From Actinophytocola sp963825445 (lineage in GTDB: Bacteria > Actinomycetota > Actinomycetes > Mycobacteriales > Pseudonocardiaceae), in NCBI GenBank assembly GCA_963825445.1, contig CAWGTM010000010.1, positions 124,001 to 188,000 on the forward strand: a stretch of DNA of 64,000 bases, given 5' to 3'. Shown one piece after another: positions 54,574 through 63,218 of this stretch. Positions within the stretch are counted from its first letter, which is position 1. Each line of letters begins with the position of its first letter. Below the pieces are notes generated by a model. It saw only the letters and a list, made by a program, of their open reading frames with translations. It did no database searches and was not told where the DNA came from. Both the position numbers and the translations under genes were made by a program.

Positions 54574-55803
54574 GTGACACTGCCGCGCGTCGTTCTTGGA
54601 GTGGGTGGCGGGATCGCCGCCTACAAGGCTTGTGAGGTCCTCCGTCGGCTGACCGAGTCCGGACACGACGTCCGGGTGGTCCCGACGGAGGCCGCGTTGC
54701 GGTTCGTGGGTGCCGCCACGTTCGAGGCGCTGTCCCACCACCCGGTGCACACCGAGGTGTTCTCGGACGTGCCCGAGGTGGCCCACGTCCGCATCGGCCA
54801 GGAGGCCGACCTGGTGCTGGTCGTGCCGGCCACGGCCAACGTGCTGGCCAAGGCGGCGAACGGCCTGGCCGACGACCTGCTGACCAACACCCTGCTCACC
54901 GCGCGCTGCCCGGTCATGATGGTGCCGGCCATGCACACGGAGATGTGGGAGCACGCGGCCACCACCGCGAACGTCGCCACGCTGCGCGAGCGCGGCGTGG
55001 TGGTCATGGAGCCGGCGAGCGGCCGGCTCACGGGCGTCGACACCGGCAAGGGTCGGCTGCCCGACCCGGCCGAGATCGTCGACCTGGCCCGCCTGCTGCT
55101 CGGCCGCCCCGACGCCCTGTCTAGGGATCTCACTGGAGTCCGGGTGGTGGTATCGGCCGGTGGCACCAGAGAACCGCTGGACCCCGTCCGTTTTCTGGGC
55201 AACCGGTCCTCCGGCAAGCAGGGTTACGCGCTCGCGAGGACGGCCGTCCAGCGGGGCGCGCACGTCACGCTGGTCTCCGCGCACACGTCCGCGCTGGCCG
55301 AGCCGGCCGGTGCCGACGTGGTCCACGTGGGTACGGCGGCCGAACTCCGTGAGGCGATGCACAAGGCCGCCGCTGATGCCGACGTCGTGGTCATGGCGGC
55401 CGCGGTGGCCGACTTCCGGCCGAGCGAGCGGGCCGAATACAAGATCAAGAAGACGGACCGCGATCCGACAGCGGTGGCTCTGACCCGCAACGCGGACATT
55501 CTCGCCGAGCTCGTACAGGCTCGCGCGAGTGGCGCTCTAGCCACGCAGGTCATCGTTGGTTTCGCGGCCGAGACCGGTGACAGCGGTGCGGACGTTCTCG
55601 ATCATGCGCGGGACAAGCTCAAGCGCAAGGGCTGTGACCTGCTCGTGGTGAATGCGGTCGGCGAGGGTAAGGCCTTCGAGATGGAGGACAACGCCGGCTG
55701 GCTACTATCTGCCGGCGGGGCGGAGCGGCCCATCGCTCTCGGATCCAAGGCGAGCATGGCGTCCGATATCTGGGACGCCGTGGTCGACCTGATCCAGGCG
55801 TGA
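54574..55803 (+). CDS. coaBC: Bifunctional phosphopantothenoylcysteine decarboxylase/synthetase
   Basis: Coenzyme A synthesis, two steps. 409 residues: N-terminal FMN flavoprotein decarboxylase (GVGGGIAAYKACEVLRRL, HHPVHTEVF with the catalytic His, PATANVLAKAANGLADDLL, PAMHTEMW) and C-terminal CoaB (SAGGTREPLDPVRFLGNRSS, AAAVADFRP, EYKIKK). GTG 54574. Located between rpoZ and metK as in all relatives. Confidence 0.96.
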   Translation: MTLPRVVLGVGGGIAAYKACEVLRRLTESGHDVRVVPTEAALRFVGAATFEALSHHPVHTEVFSDVPEVAHVRIGQEADLVLVVPATANVLAKAANGLADDLLTNTLLTARCPVMMVPAMHTEMWEHAATTANVATLRERGVVVMEPASGRLTGVDTGKGRLPDPAEIVDLARLLLGRPDALSRDLTGVRVVVSAGGTREPLDPVRFLGNRSSGKQGYALARTAVQRGAHVTLVSAHTSALAEPAGADVVHVGTAAELREAMHKAAADADVVVMAAAVADFRPSERAEYKIKKTDRDPTAVALTRNADILAELVQARASGALATQVIVGFAAETGDSGADVLDHARDKLKRKGCDLLVVNAVGEGKAFEMEDNAGWLLSAGGAERPIALGSKASMASDIWDAVVDLIQA

Positions 55804-55872
55804 GTGATTCTTCAGCCTCGTCAGTAGTCTTTAGGCCAACAACCAGCGGAGATGGATGGGTGGGTATTTGTC

Positions 55873-57087
55873 GTGAGTGAGTCTGCCAGCCGGCTGTTCA
55901 CCAGTGAATCGGTGACCGAGGGGCATCCCGACAAGATCTGTGACGCGATCAGCGACTCGATCCTGGACGCGTTGCTGTCCGAGGACCCGCGGTCCCGGGT
56001 TGCCGTGGAGACCCTGGTCACGACCGGTCAGGTCCACGTCGCCGGTGAGGTGACCACCGAGGCCTACGCCGACATCCCGGCCCTCGTCCGGGACACCATC
56101 CTCAAGATCGGTTACGACTCGTCGGCCAAGGGCTTCGACGGGAACTCCTGTGGCGTCAACATCGCCATCGGCTCGCAGTCGCCCGACATCGCGCAGGGCG
56201 TCGACACCGCCTACGAGCAGCGGGTCGACAGTAATGACGCCAGCGAGGAAGACGAGATCGCCAAGCAGGGCGCCGGCGACCAGGGCCTCATGTTCGGTTA
56301 CGCGTGCACCGACACGCCCGAGCTGATGCCGCTGCCGATCGCGCTGGCCCACCGCCTGTCGAAGCGGCTCACCGAGGTCCGCAAGAACGGCAACCTGCCG
56401 TACCTGCGCCCCGACGGCAAGACCCAGGTCACCATCGAGTACGCGGGCGACCAGGCCGTGCGTCTCGACACGGTGGTCGTCTCCTCGCAGCACGCCGAGG
56501 GCGTCGACCTGGAGAAGCTGCTCACGGTCGACGTGCTCGAGCAGGTCGTGCAGCCCGAGGTCGATCTGCTGCAGCTGGACACCGAGAACGTGCGCCTGCT
56601 GGTCAACCCGACCGGTCGGTTCGTCATCGGTGGCCCCATGGGTGACGCGGGTCTGACCGGCCGCAAGATCATCGTCGACACCTACGGCGGCATGGCCCGC
56701 CACGGTGGTGGCGCGTTCTCCGGCAAGGACCCGTCGAAGGTCGACCGCTCGGCCGCGTACGCCATGCGGTGGGTGGCGAAGAACGCCGTCGCCGCCGGCC
56801 TCGCGTCGCGCATCGAGGTCCAGGTCGCGTACGCGATCGGCAAGGCCGCCCCGGTGGGTCTGTTCGTCGAGACCTTCGGCACCGAGACGGTCGACCCGAC
56901 CAAGATCCAGCAGGCGATCGGCCAGGTCTTCGACCTGCGCCCGGCCGCGATCATCCGCGACCTCGACCTGCTCCGCCCGATCTACAAGCAGACCGCCGCG
57001 TACGGCCACTTCGGCCGTCCCGAGCTGGACCTGCCGTGGGAGCGGACGGACCGTGCCGACCAGCTGAAGTCCCTGGCCGGCGCCTGA
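55873..57087 (+). CDS. metK: S-adenosylmethionine synthase
   Basis: Makes SAM from Met and ATP; the methyl donor and also the radical SAM cofactor used by PqqE and the Rv2578c-type enzyme. 404 residues. RLFTSESVTEGHPDKICDAI, GAGDQGLMFGYACTDTPELM (read in two), GGGAFSGKDPSKVDRSAAY. GTG 55873 gives the family N-terminus SESASRLFTSES; the frame opens at 55852. No SAM riboswitch is seen upstream. Confidence 0.96.
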   Translation: MSESASRLFTSESVTEGHPDKICDAISDSILDALLSEDPRSRVAVETLVTTGQVHVAGEVTTEAYADIPALVRDTILKIGYDSSAKGFDGNSCGVNIAIGSQSPDIAQGVDTAYEQRVDSNDASEEDEIAKQGAGDQGLMFGYACTDTPELMPLPIALAHRLSKRLTEVRKNGNLPYLRPDGKTQVTIEYAGDQAVRLDTVVVSSQHAEGVDLEKLLTVDVLEQVVQPEVDLLQLDTENVRLLVNPTGRFVIGGPMGDAGLTGRKIIVDTYGGMARHGGGAFSGKDPSKVDRSAAYAMRWVAKNAVAAGLASRIEVQVAYAIGKAAPVGLFVETFGTETVDPTKIQQAIGQVFDLRPAAIIRDLDLLRPIYKQTAAYGHFGRPELDLPWERTDRADQLKSLAGA

Positions 57088-57095
57088 GTTATCCC

Positions 57096-57139
57096 CACGA
57101 CACCTGCGGTGGACGGTTCCGTCCGCCGCAGGTGTCGTG
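57096..57139 (+). terminator. metK terminator
   Basis: Twenty-one-nt arms (57096-57116 and 57119-57139, core CACGACACCTGCGG) with one T-G pair and a two-base loop TT. Starts nine bases after the metK stop. The rest of the gap to 57276 has no gene. Confidence 0.88.
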
Positions 57140-57276
57140 CTGTCAGCAGGGCGAGAACCAGCCCGCCCGCGCCCGCCGGGAACATGCGGTCGAGACATGG
57201 CGACATGCGGGCGTTCGCCCGTTCGGGGTGATCCCGGCTCCGCGGTGGCTTCGGGCGTTCTGGTAGACCAGCGCTT

Positions 57277-59286
57277 ATGACCGGGGCACGCGTATCTCCA
57301 CGTAAGGGGGAGCAACAGCCGGCGGCCTCCCTTCCGGTCGCTCGCGTGCACGTCGACGTGCCGCTCGCGCATCTCGACCGGCCCTTCGACTATCTGGTGC
57401 CCGAGCAGCTCGACGACGTCGCCGTGCCGGGGGCGCGGGTGCGGGTGCGGTTCGCCGGTCAGCAGGTCGACGGGTTCCTGGCCGAGCGGGTGGCCGACAG
57501 CGACTACGAGAAGAAGCTCACCTTCCTCACGAAGGTGGTCTCCGCGGAACCCGTGCTCAGCCCCGAGATCGCGATGCTGGCCCGCGCGGTGGCCGATCGC
57601 TACGCCGGCAACATGATCGACATTCTGCGACTCGCCATCCCGCCGCGGCACGCCCGCGTGGAGGCCGAGCCGCCGCCCGACCCGGCACCCGCGCCGGAGG
57701 TGCCCGACGCCGCCGGGTGGCGCCGCTACCCGCGTGGACCCGCGTTCCTCGACGCCCTGCGCGCCGGTCGCCAGGCCCACACCGTGTGGCAGGCCCTGCC
57801 CGGCGAGGACTGGCCCGCGCGCCTGGCCGAGCTGGCGGTCACGGCCGCGGCCGCCGAGCGGGGCGCGCTGCTGGTGATGCCGGACTACCGCGACGTGGCC
57901 AGGGTGCACGCGGCCTGCGTGGCGCTGGCGGGGGAGCAGGCGGTGGTCGCGCTGTCGGCCGACGTCGGCCCGGCCAAGCGGTACCGTGCGTGGCTCTCGG
58001 TCCTGCGCGGCGGTGCCCGGATCGTGGTCGGCACCCGCGCGAGCGTGTTCGCCCCCGTGCACCGGCTGGGCGTGGCGGTGGTGTGGGACGACGGCGACGA
58101 CCTGCACGCCGACCAGCACGCCCCCTACCCGCACGTCCGCGACGTGCTCATCCAGCGCGCCCACGCGTCCGGCGCGTCGTTCGTCGCGGCCGGGTTCGCG
58201 CGCACGGCCGAGGCGCAGCTGCTCGTGGACTCCGGGTGGGCGCCCGAGATCGTGGCGGCGCGCGACGAGGTCCGCACGGCCATGCCCAGGATCGTCGCGC
58301 TCGGCGAGACCGACCAGCAGCTGGCCAGGGACCCGGCGGCGCGTGCCGCACGCATCCCGTCGGTGGCGTTCGAGGCCGCCCGCACGGCGCTGGCCGCCGG
58401 TCGCCCGGTGCTGGTCCAGGTCCCGCGCGGCGGCTACGTTCCCGCGCTCGCGTGCCAGCAGTGCCGTGACGTCGCCCGCTGCCGGCGCTGCGCAGGCCCG
58501 CTCGGGCTGCCGGCCGGCGGTTCGGAAGCACGGCCGCCGACCTGCCGTTGGTGCGGCGTCGCGGACACGGCGTTCCGTTGCGGTAACTGCGGTTCGCGGC
58601 GGCTGCGGGCGATCGTGGTCGGTGCGAAACGGACGGCCGAGGAGCTGGGCCGGGCGTTCGCGGACGTGACGGTGCTCGGCTCGGGCGGCGCCGAGGTACT
58701 GGCGGAGGTCGGCGAACGCCCGGCGCTCGTGGTGGCCACGCCGGGTGCGGAACCGGTGGCGCTCGGCGGCTACGGCGCGGCGCTGCTGCTCGACGGCTGG
58801 GCGCTGCTGGGCCGCGCCGACCTGCGGGCCACGGAGGAGGCTTTGCGCCGCTGGATGACGGCGGCGGCGCTGGTCCGGCCGGCTTCTGATGGCGGCCGCG
58901 TGGTGGTGCTGGCCGAGTCGTCACTGGCGCCGGTCCAGGCCCTGGTGCGCTGGGACCCGGTGTGGCACGCGAGCCTGGAACTGTCCGGGCGGACCGAACT
59001 GGGCTTCCCGCCGGCCGTGCGGATGGCGTCGGTGGACGGCACCCCGAACGCGGTCGCCGCGTTCCTCGACGAGCTGGCCCTCCCGGCGTCGGGGGAGATC
59101 CTCGGCCCGATCCCCCTGGGCGAGCCGGACCGCGACGGCACGGTGAAGGAACGCGCGCTGGTCCGCGCCACCCGCACGGACGGCAAGGCCCTGGCCGCCG
59201 CGCTCACCACCGCGCTGCACGTGCGCACCGCCCGCAAGGAACCCGAGCCGATCCGCGTCCGCCTCGACCCGCTGGAACTGATCTAG
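57277..59286 (+). CDS. priA: PriA-like replication restart protein, helicase motifs degenerate
   Basis: 669 residues. The N-terminal DNA-binding domain (VARVHVDVPLAHLDRPFDYL, VRVRFAGQQVDGFL) and the zinc region (CQQCRDVARCRRCAGPL, CRWCGVADTAFRCGNCG) are conserved. The Walker A of helicases (GxTGSGKT) is not present: the segment reads LPGEDWPARLAELA, and the DEEH box reads WDDGDDLHAD, so it should not unwind DNA with ATP. This is typical of actinobacterial PriA. ATG 57277. Stop shares CTAG with the convergent gene. Confidence 0.92.
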   Translation: MTGARVSPRKGEQQPAASLPVARVHVDVPLAHLDRPFDYLVPEQLDDVAVPGARVRVRFAGQQVDGFLAERVADSDYEKKLTFLTKVVSAEPVLSPEIAMLARAVADRYAGNMIDILRLAIPPRHARVEAEPPPDPAPAPEVPDAAGWRRYPRGPAFLDALRAGRQAHTVWQALPGEDWPARLAELAVTAAAAERGALLVMPDYRDVARVHAACVALAGEQAVVALSADVGPAKRYRAWLSVLRGGARIVVGTRASVFAPVHRLGVAVVWDDGDDLHADQHAPYPHVRDVLIQRAHASGASFVAAGFARTAEAQLLVDSGWAPEIVAARDEVRTAMPRIVALGETDQQLARDPAARAARIPSVAFEAARTALAAGRPVLVQVPRGGYVPALACQQCRDVARCRRCAGPLGLPAGGSEARPPTCRWCGVADTAFRCGNCGSRRLRAIVVGAKRTAEELGRAFADVTVLGSGGAEVLAEVGERPALVVATPGAEPVALGGYGAALLLDGWALLGRADLRATEEALRRWMTAAALVRPASDGGRVVVLAESSLAPVQALVRWDPVWHASLELSGRTELGFPPAVRMASVDGTPNAVAAFLDELALPASGEILGPIPLGEPDRDGTVKERALVRATRTDGKALAAALTTALHVRTARKEPEPIRVRLDPLELI

Positions 59287-59702
59287 GCGGGCAACTGCCG
59301 GGCGAACCAGTCGGGAACCTCCGCGCGAGGGAAGCGCTCCAGGTCCACCGCGTACTGCTCGGCCGGGGTCGGCGAAGGGAATCGCGGCTCGTCGTTCCAG
59401 TTGTAGTGGACCTTGAACATGTCCGGCGGGTCGATGATCAGGTCGAGCGAGTACCAGGTGCCGTGCTCTGGCGTGTGCATCCCGCGGCGCAGCATCATGA
59501 ACGCCTTGGCCAGCTCCTTCGGCGGGCTGATCCGCACGGTCTCACCGTCGGCCAGGCGCACGGCCGCCGCCACGCTCACCCGCCGGCCGATGTTCGCGTA
59601 GTCCATGATCAACCGCACCCAGGTGTCCGGCAGCCCGGCCACGAGCGTCGTGGTGATCTCACCGAGCAGTTTGTGCTGTTCGAGCGGGCTGAGCTGCGTC
59701 AT
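59283..59702 (-). CDS. YezG-like (DUF600) antitoxin/immunity family protein
   Basis: 139 residues. LGEITTTLVAGLPDTWVRLI, WYSLDLIIDPPDMFKVHYNW, EQYAVDLERFPRAEVPDWFA are of the YezG/DUF600 type, a family that includes immunity proteins to polymorphic toxins. No toxin gene is next to it, so it may be a solitary immunity protein or of another role. ATG 59702. Stop codon shares the palindrome CTAG (59283-59286) with priA. Confidence 0.68.
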   Translation of the reverse strand: MTQLSPLEQHKLLGEITTTLVAGLPDTWVRLIMDYANIGRRVSVAAAVRLADGETVRISPPKELAKAFMMLRRGMHTPEHGTWYSLDLIIDPPDMFKVHYNWNDEPRFPSPTPAEQYAVDLERFPRAEVPDWFARQLPA

Positions 59703-59724
59703 GATCACATTCAAGCACCGCGGC

Positions 59725-59835
59725 TCAGAGCAGCCAGACCAGCACCGCGACGACCACGCCCACCGAGAGGACGCCGATCCCCCCGACGAACACCACCAGG
59801 CCCACCCAGCCCTTGCGATCGATTTCCTTGGTCAT
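59725..59835 (-). CDS. 36-residue single-TM membrane protein
   Basis: MTKEIDRKGWVGLVVFVGG and a following hydrophobic stretch ending VAVLVWLL; basic/charged N-terminus inside, one membrane helix. ATG 59835 is preceded by GGGGGAAT, a fair ribosome site. It lies between the YezG-like gene and the sigma-linked TM gene, same strand, eight bases after the latter, so likely co-transcribed. Function unknown. Confidence 0.6.
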   Translation of the reverse strand: MTKEIDRKGWVGLVVFVGGIGVLSVGVVVAVLVWLL

Positions 59836-59843
59836 GATTCCCC

Positions 59844-61055
59844 CTATGAGAACGGCCCGGCGTACAGCAGGGCGTGGTTGCGGTCGAAGACCTCGACCTT
59901 GGTGACGGTCCCGGCGTCCTCCATCGCGAAGGTCGAGTTCACGACCGCGGTCCGCAGGGAGAAGGTGCCGAAGTACACGTCCACGTAGGCGGCATCGGCC
60001 GACGCCAGCCCCAGGACGGTCGGGAAGTCGGGGTCCGACGCCAGCCGGACGGGCGCGTCGTTCGCGGCCGGCAGCGGGTGGGTGCCCAGGTCGATGAACG
60101 CATTGGGCGTCTGGAACGGGTCACAGACATACAGCTGGTCGCCGTTACGGGCGAGTAACCCCCCGCCTCCTCCGATGATTCGGCCGCCGACCCGGCCCAT
60201 CCAGTCCGCGCCCGGTTCCCAGCTCTCGACATCAGGCACACCCGCGCCCTTCAGACATGCCTCCACGCCGGTCTGGGCGTACTCGTCGGGTTCCCCGGGC
60301 CGGTCGTACACCGTGACCGGGGTCGGCCCCAGGCCGGGGACGAAGCCGCCGAACGGCGGCGGGTTCGGGCCGTTCAAGGTCGACGAGGGGTCCTCCGTGC
60401 GCCGCAACCGCAGGTCCAGCCTCGGGTCGAGCAGGTTCTCCAGGGAGGAGAAGACGAACAGCCCGTCTTCCTGGGCGGCGGCACCGCCGTTGAAGGCGCC
60501 GTCGGGGTACTGGTACCCGACCTCGACGGCGGGCCACGACGGGTCCACCACTCCGGCCACCACGCCGTTCTCGGTCCTCATCAGGACGCCCGTTCGGCTG
60601 TCTCCCAGGTGCTCGGGGGTCGCCGTGGGGCTGCTGACGGAGACGTACGCCGGGGTGGTCGCGCAGATGATCGGCGTCTCGCCCGCCCAGGCCGCCGTGA
60701 CGTTCCCGCCGCCAAAATCCTTCACCACTCCGCGCCATTCGGACCGGTCCGGGTAGCCGTCGGTCTTTCCCGCGTCGACCAGCGCGGCCCAGCAGCGGTC
60801 CAGTTCCTCTTCCATCGTGGGCGGGGAGAACGGCAGTGTCGGATCGGCCTGCGTGGTGGTCGGGTCGGTAGCCGTCGGCTGTGTGCGCTCGATCGATGTG
60901 CTCAGCGCCAGCGTGCCGGCCACCAGGACCACCGCGGCGGCGGTCGCCAGCAGACCCCGCGACCGGGACTTCCCCGGCTGGTCGCCCATCACCCGCGTCC
61001 GTAGGCGTTCGCGCACGTTGTCGGGCAGTTCGCGGCGTGGTGGCAGGGTGTTCAT
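59844..61055 (-). CDS. Single-pass membrane protein encoded with an ECF sigma factor (possible anti-sigma)
   Basis: 403 residues. N-terminal cytosolic 35 residues (LPDNVRERLRTRVMGDQPGK), one membrane helix (LLATAAAVVLVAGTLALSTS), and a 340-residue outer domain with Pro/Thr linker, Cys pairs (ELDRCWAAL, PIICATTP, VEACLKGAG, LYVCDPF). The short cytosolic part lacks a HxxxCxxC zinc motif, so it is only a candidate sigma regulator. ATG 61055 overlaps the sigma stop by four bases (ATGA). Confidence 0.65.
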   Translation of the reverse strand: MNTLPPRRELPDNVRERLRTRVMGDQPGKSRSRGLLATAAAVVLVAGTLALSTSIERTQPTATDPTTTQADPTLPFSPPTMEEELDRCWAALVDAGKTDGYPDRSEWRGVVKDFGGGNVTAAWAGETPIICATTPAYVSVSSPTATPEHLGDSRTGVLMRTENGVVAGVVDPSWPAVEVGYQYPDGAFNGGAAAQEDGLFVFSSLENLLDPRLDLRLRRTEDPSSTLNGPNPPPFGGFVPGLGPTPVTVYDRPGEPDEYAQTGVEACLKGAGVPDVESWEPGADWMGRVGGRIIGGGGGLLARNGDQLYVCDPFQTPNAFIDLGTHPLPAANDAPVRLASDPDFPTVLGLASADAAYVDVYFGTFSLRTAVVNSTFAMEDAGTVTKVEVFDRNHALLYAGPFS

Positions 61056-61606
61056 GAGTCCTCCTCCAGGACGCCGCGCAGTCGGGACCGCGCGCGGGAG
61101 AGTCGGGAGCGGACGCTGGGCTCGGCGATGCCGAGTGCCTCCGCCGCGTCCGCCGTGCTGACCTCGCCCAGCAGGCACAGCTCGATCGCCTGCCGCTCGG
61201 CCTTCGGCAGCGCCCGGACGGCCGCGAGGATGCGGGCCATCCGGCGGTCGCCGTCGACCCGGCCGGCCACCTCGTCGGCGTGGTCCTCGGCGACGGACGT
61301 GTCGGGGATCCGGCGCAGCACCCGGCCGAACCGCACGGCGCTGCGGTACTCGGTCCGCGCCAGGTTGCCGGCCACCGTGTACAGCCACGGAAGCGCGCTG
61401 TCGCGCACCAGCCGGATCTCCCCGCACTTGCGCCAGGCCAGCAGGAACGTGCTCGAGGTGAGGTCCTCGGCCTGGCTCCACGACGCGGTCAGCCGGTAGG
61501 CGTGGTTCCACACGGCCTCCGCGTGGCGCTCGAACAGGTCGCCGAAGGCCTGGTGGTCACCCGTCGCGGCGAGTTGCCACAGGTCGGCGTCCGAGCTGAC
61601 AGCCAC
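61052..61606 (-). CDS. ECF sigma factor (RpoE/SigE-like)
   Basis: 184 residues. Region 2: AFGDLFERHAEAVWNHAYRL, AEDLTSSTFLLAWRK; region 4: LPKAERQAIELCLLGEVSTA, GIAEPSVRSRLSRARSRL. GTG 61606 with GGGGGG seven bases upstream; a longer frame to 61717 enters the def promoter. Downstream, overlapping TM partner gene suggests regulated activity at the membrane. Target promoters not identified. Confidence 0.9.
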   Translation of the reverse strand: MAVSSDADLWQLAATGDHQAFGDLFERHAEAVWNHAYRLTASWSQAEDLTSSTFLLAWRKCGEIRLVRDSALPWLYTVAGNLARTEYRSAVRFGRVLRRIPDTSVAEDHADEVAGRVDGDRRMARILAAVRALPKAERQAIELCLLGEVSTADAAEALGIAEPSVRSRLSRARSRLRGVLEEDS

Positions 61607-61743
61607 GCCCACGCCCCCCAGTTGTCGATCAGCGATGGTCACACGATGAAGTGGCCGCTGGTGCTCCCGGCGTTGCATTGTTCGGCGGAGATTTGGCACT
61701 GAATAGACTGGACCCACCCACGTGTCGTCCCGATAGGAGAACA

Positions 61744-62292
61744 GTGACCGTCCAGCCCATCCGGCTCTTCGGAGATCCGGTGCTGCGCACCCCGGCCGTC
61801 GAGGTCACCGACTTCGACAAGGAGCTGCGCACCCTGGTCAAGGACCTGTGGGACACCATGGAGTCCGAGGGCGGCGCGGGTCTCGCGGCTCCGCAGCTGG
61901 GAGTCGGACTGCGGGTGTTCACCTACCACTGCGACGGCTTCGCCGGCCACATCGTCAACCCCGCGTGGACGGCGGTCGACGAGGAGTACCAGGACGGCGA
62001 GGAGGGCTGCCTGTCGATCCCGGGCATGTACTGGGACTGCCGGCGGTTCAAGAACGTGGTGGCCCGCGGCTGGAACATGCACGGCGAGCCGGTGGAGATC
62101 GAGGGCACCGACCTGCTGGCCCGCTGCCTGCAGCACGAGAGCGACCACCTCGACGGGGTGCTGTTCCTCGACCGGCTCACCGCGGACACCCGCAAGGAGG
62201 CCATGAAGGCGATCCGCCAGGCCGACTGGTTCGACGGCGGGGTGCCGACCATCAAGCAGAGCCCGCACTCGCTGTTCGGCGGTGCGGTCTAG
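61744..62292 (+). CDS. def: Peptide deformylase
   Basis: Removes the formyl group from new proteins. 182 residues. All three motifs: GGAGLAAPQLG, EEGCLSIPG (metal Cys) and LQHESDHLDG (metal His pair, Glu). GTG 61744 follows AGGAG. Stop overlaps fmt start by one base (TAGTG), pairing the removal and addition of formyl. Confidence 0.97.
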   Translation: MTVQPIRLFGDPVLRTPAVEVTDFDKELRTLVKDLWDTMESEGGAGLAAPQLGVGLRVFTYHCDGFAGHIVNPAWTAVDEEYQDGEEGCLSIPGMYWDCRRFKNVVARGWNMHGEPVEIEGTDLLARCLQHESDHLDGVLFLDRLTADTRKEAMKAIRQADWFDGGVPTIKQSPHSLFGGAV

Positions 62293-63218
62293 TGCGGTTG
62301 GTGTTCGCCGGAACCCCGGAAGTAGCCCTGCCACCGCTGCGGGCGTTGCTCGCGAGCGATCGCCACGAGGTGGTGGCCGTGGTGACCCGCCCGGACGCCC
62401 CGGCCGGTCGCGGTCGCCACGTGGTCCGCTCGCCGGTCGGCGCGTTGGCCGACGAGCACGGCATCGAGGTGCTCACCCCGCGCAAGGCGGGCGACCCCGA
62501 GTTCCTCGACCGGCTGCGCGAGTTGGCGCCCGACTGCTGTCCGGTGGTCGCGTACGGGGCGCTGTTGCCGCAGTCCGCACTCGACATTCCGGTACACGGT
62601 TGGGTGAATCTGCACTTCTCGGTGCTGCCCGCGTGGCGCGGGGCGGCGCCGGTCCAGGCCGCCGTGCGCCACGGCGACGAGGTCACCGGGGCGAGCACGT
62701 TCCGGATCGTGAAGGAGCTGGACGCCGGCCCGGTGTTCGGTGTGCTGACCGAGACCGTGCGCCCCACCGACACCTCCGGCGAGCTGCTCACGCGGCTGGC
62801 CGAGGGTGGCGCGAGCCTCCTGCTGTCCACAGTGGACGGTATCGAGGACGGCACGCTGCAGGCGGTCGAACAGCCGGCCGACGGGGTCACCTACGCGGCC
62901 AAGATCTCCACCGACGACGCACACGTGGACCTCACGGCACCGGCCGTGGCGGTCGACCGGCTGGTGCGGGCGGTCACCCCCGACCCCGGCGCGTGGGCGG
63001 AGTTCCGGGGCGAGCGGATCAAGCTGGGTCCGTTGACGCGGACCGACGAGACCGGGTTGGCACCGGGCGAACTGAAGGTCGAACGCAAGCGGGTGCTGGT
63101 CGGTTCGGCCACCCAGTCGCTGGCGCTCGGCGACGTACAGGCACCGGGCAAGAAGCGGATGGCGGCCACCGACTGGGCCCGGGGCGCGCGTGTCGAACCA
63201 GGAGAGCGGCTGAAGTGA
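62292..63218 (+). CDS. fmt: Methionyl-tRNA formyltransferase
   Basis: Formylates initiator Met-tRNA. 308 residues. LVFAGTPEVALPPLRALL, VNLHFSVLPAWRGAAPVQ (catalytic Asn/His), KELDAGPVFG (Asp), and C-terminal OB-fold WAEFRGERIKLGPL. GTG 62292. It overlaps rsmB by four bases. Confidence 0.97.
   Translation: MRLVFAGTPEVALPPLRALLASDRHEVVAVVTRPDAPAGRGRHVVRSPVGALADEHGIEVLTPRKAGDPEFLDRLRELAPDCCPVVAYGALLPQSALDIPVHGWVNLHFSVLPAWRGAAPVQAAVRHGDEVTGASTFRIVKELDAGPVFGVLTETVRPTDTSGELLTRLAEGGASLLLSTVDGIEDGTLQAVEQPADGVTYAAKISTDDAHVDLTAPAVAVDRLVRAVTPDPGAWAEFRGERIKLGPLTRTDETGLAPGELKVERKRVLVGSATQSLALGDVQAPGKKRMAATDWARGARVEPGERLK

Noticed and set aside
55804..55872. SAM riboswitch before metK
   Set aside because: Only 69 bp, no matching stem pattern.
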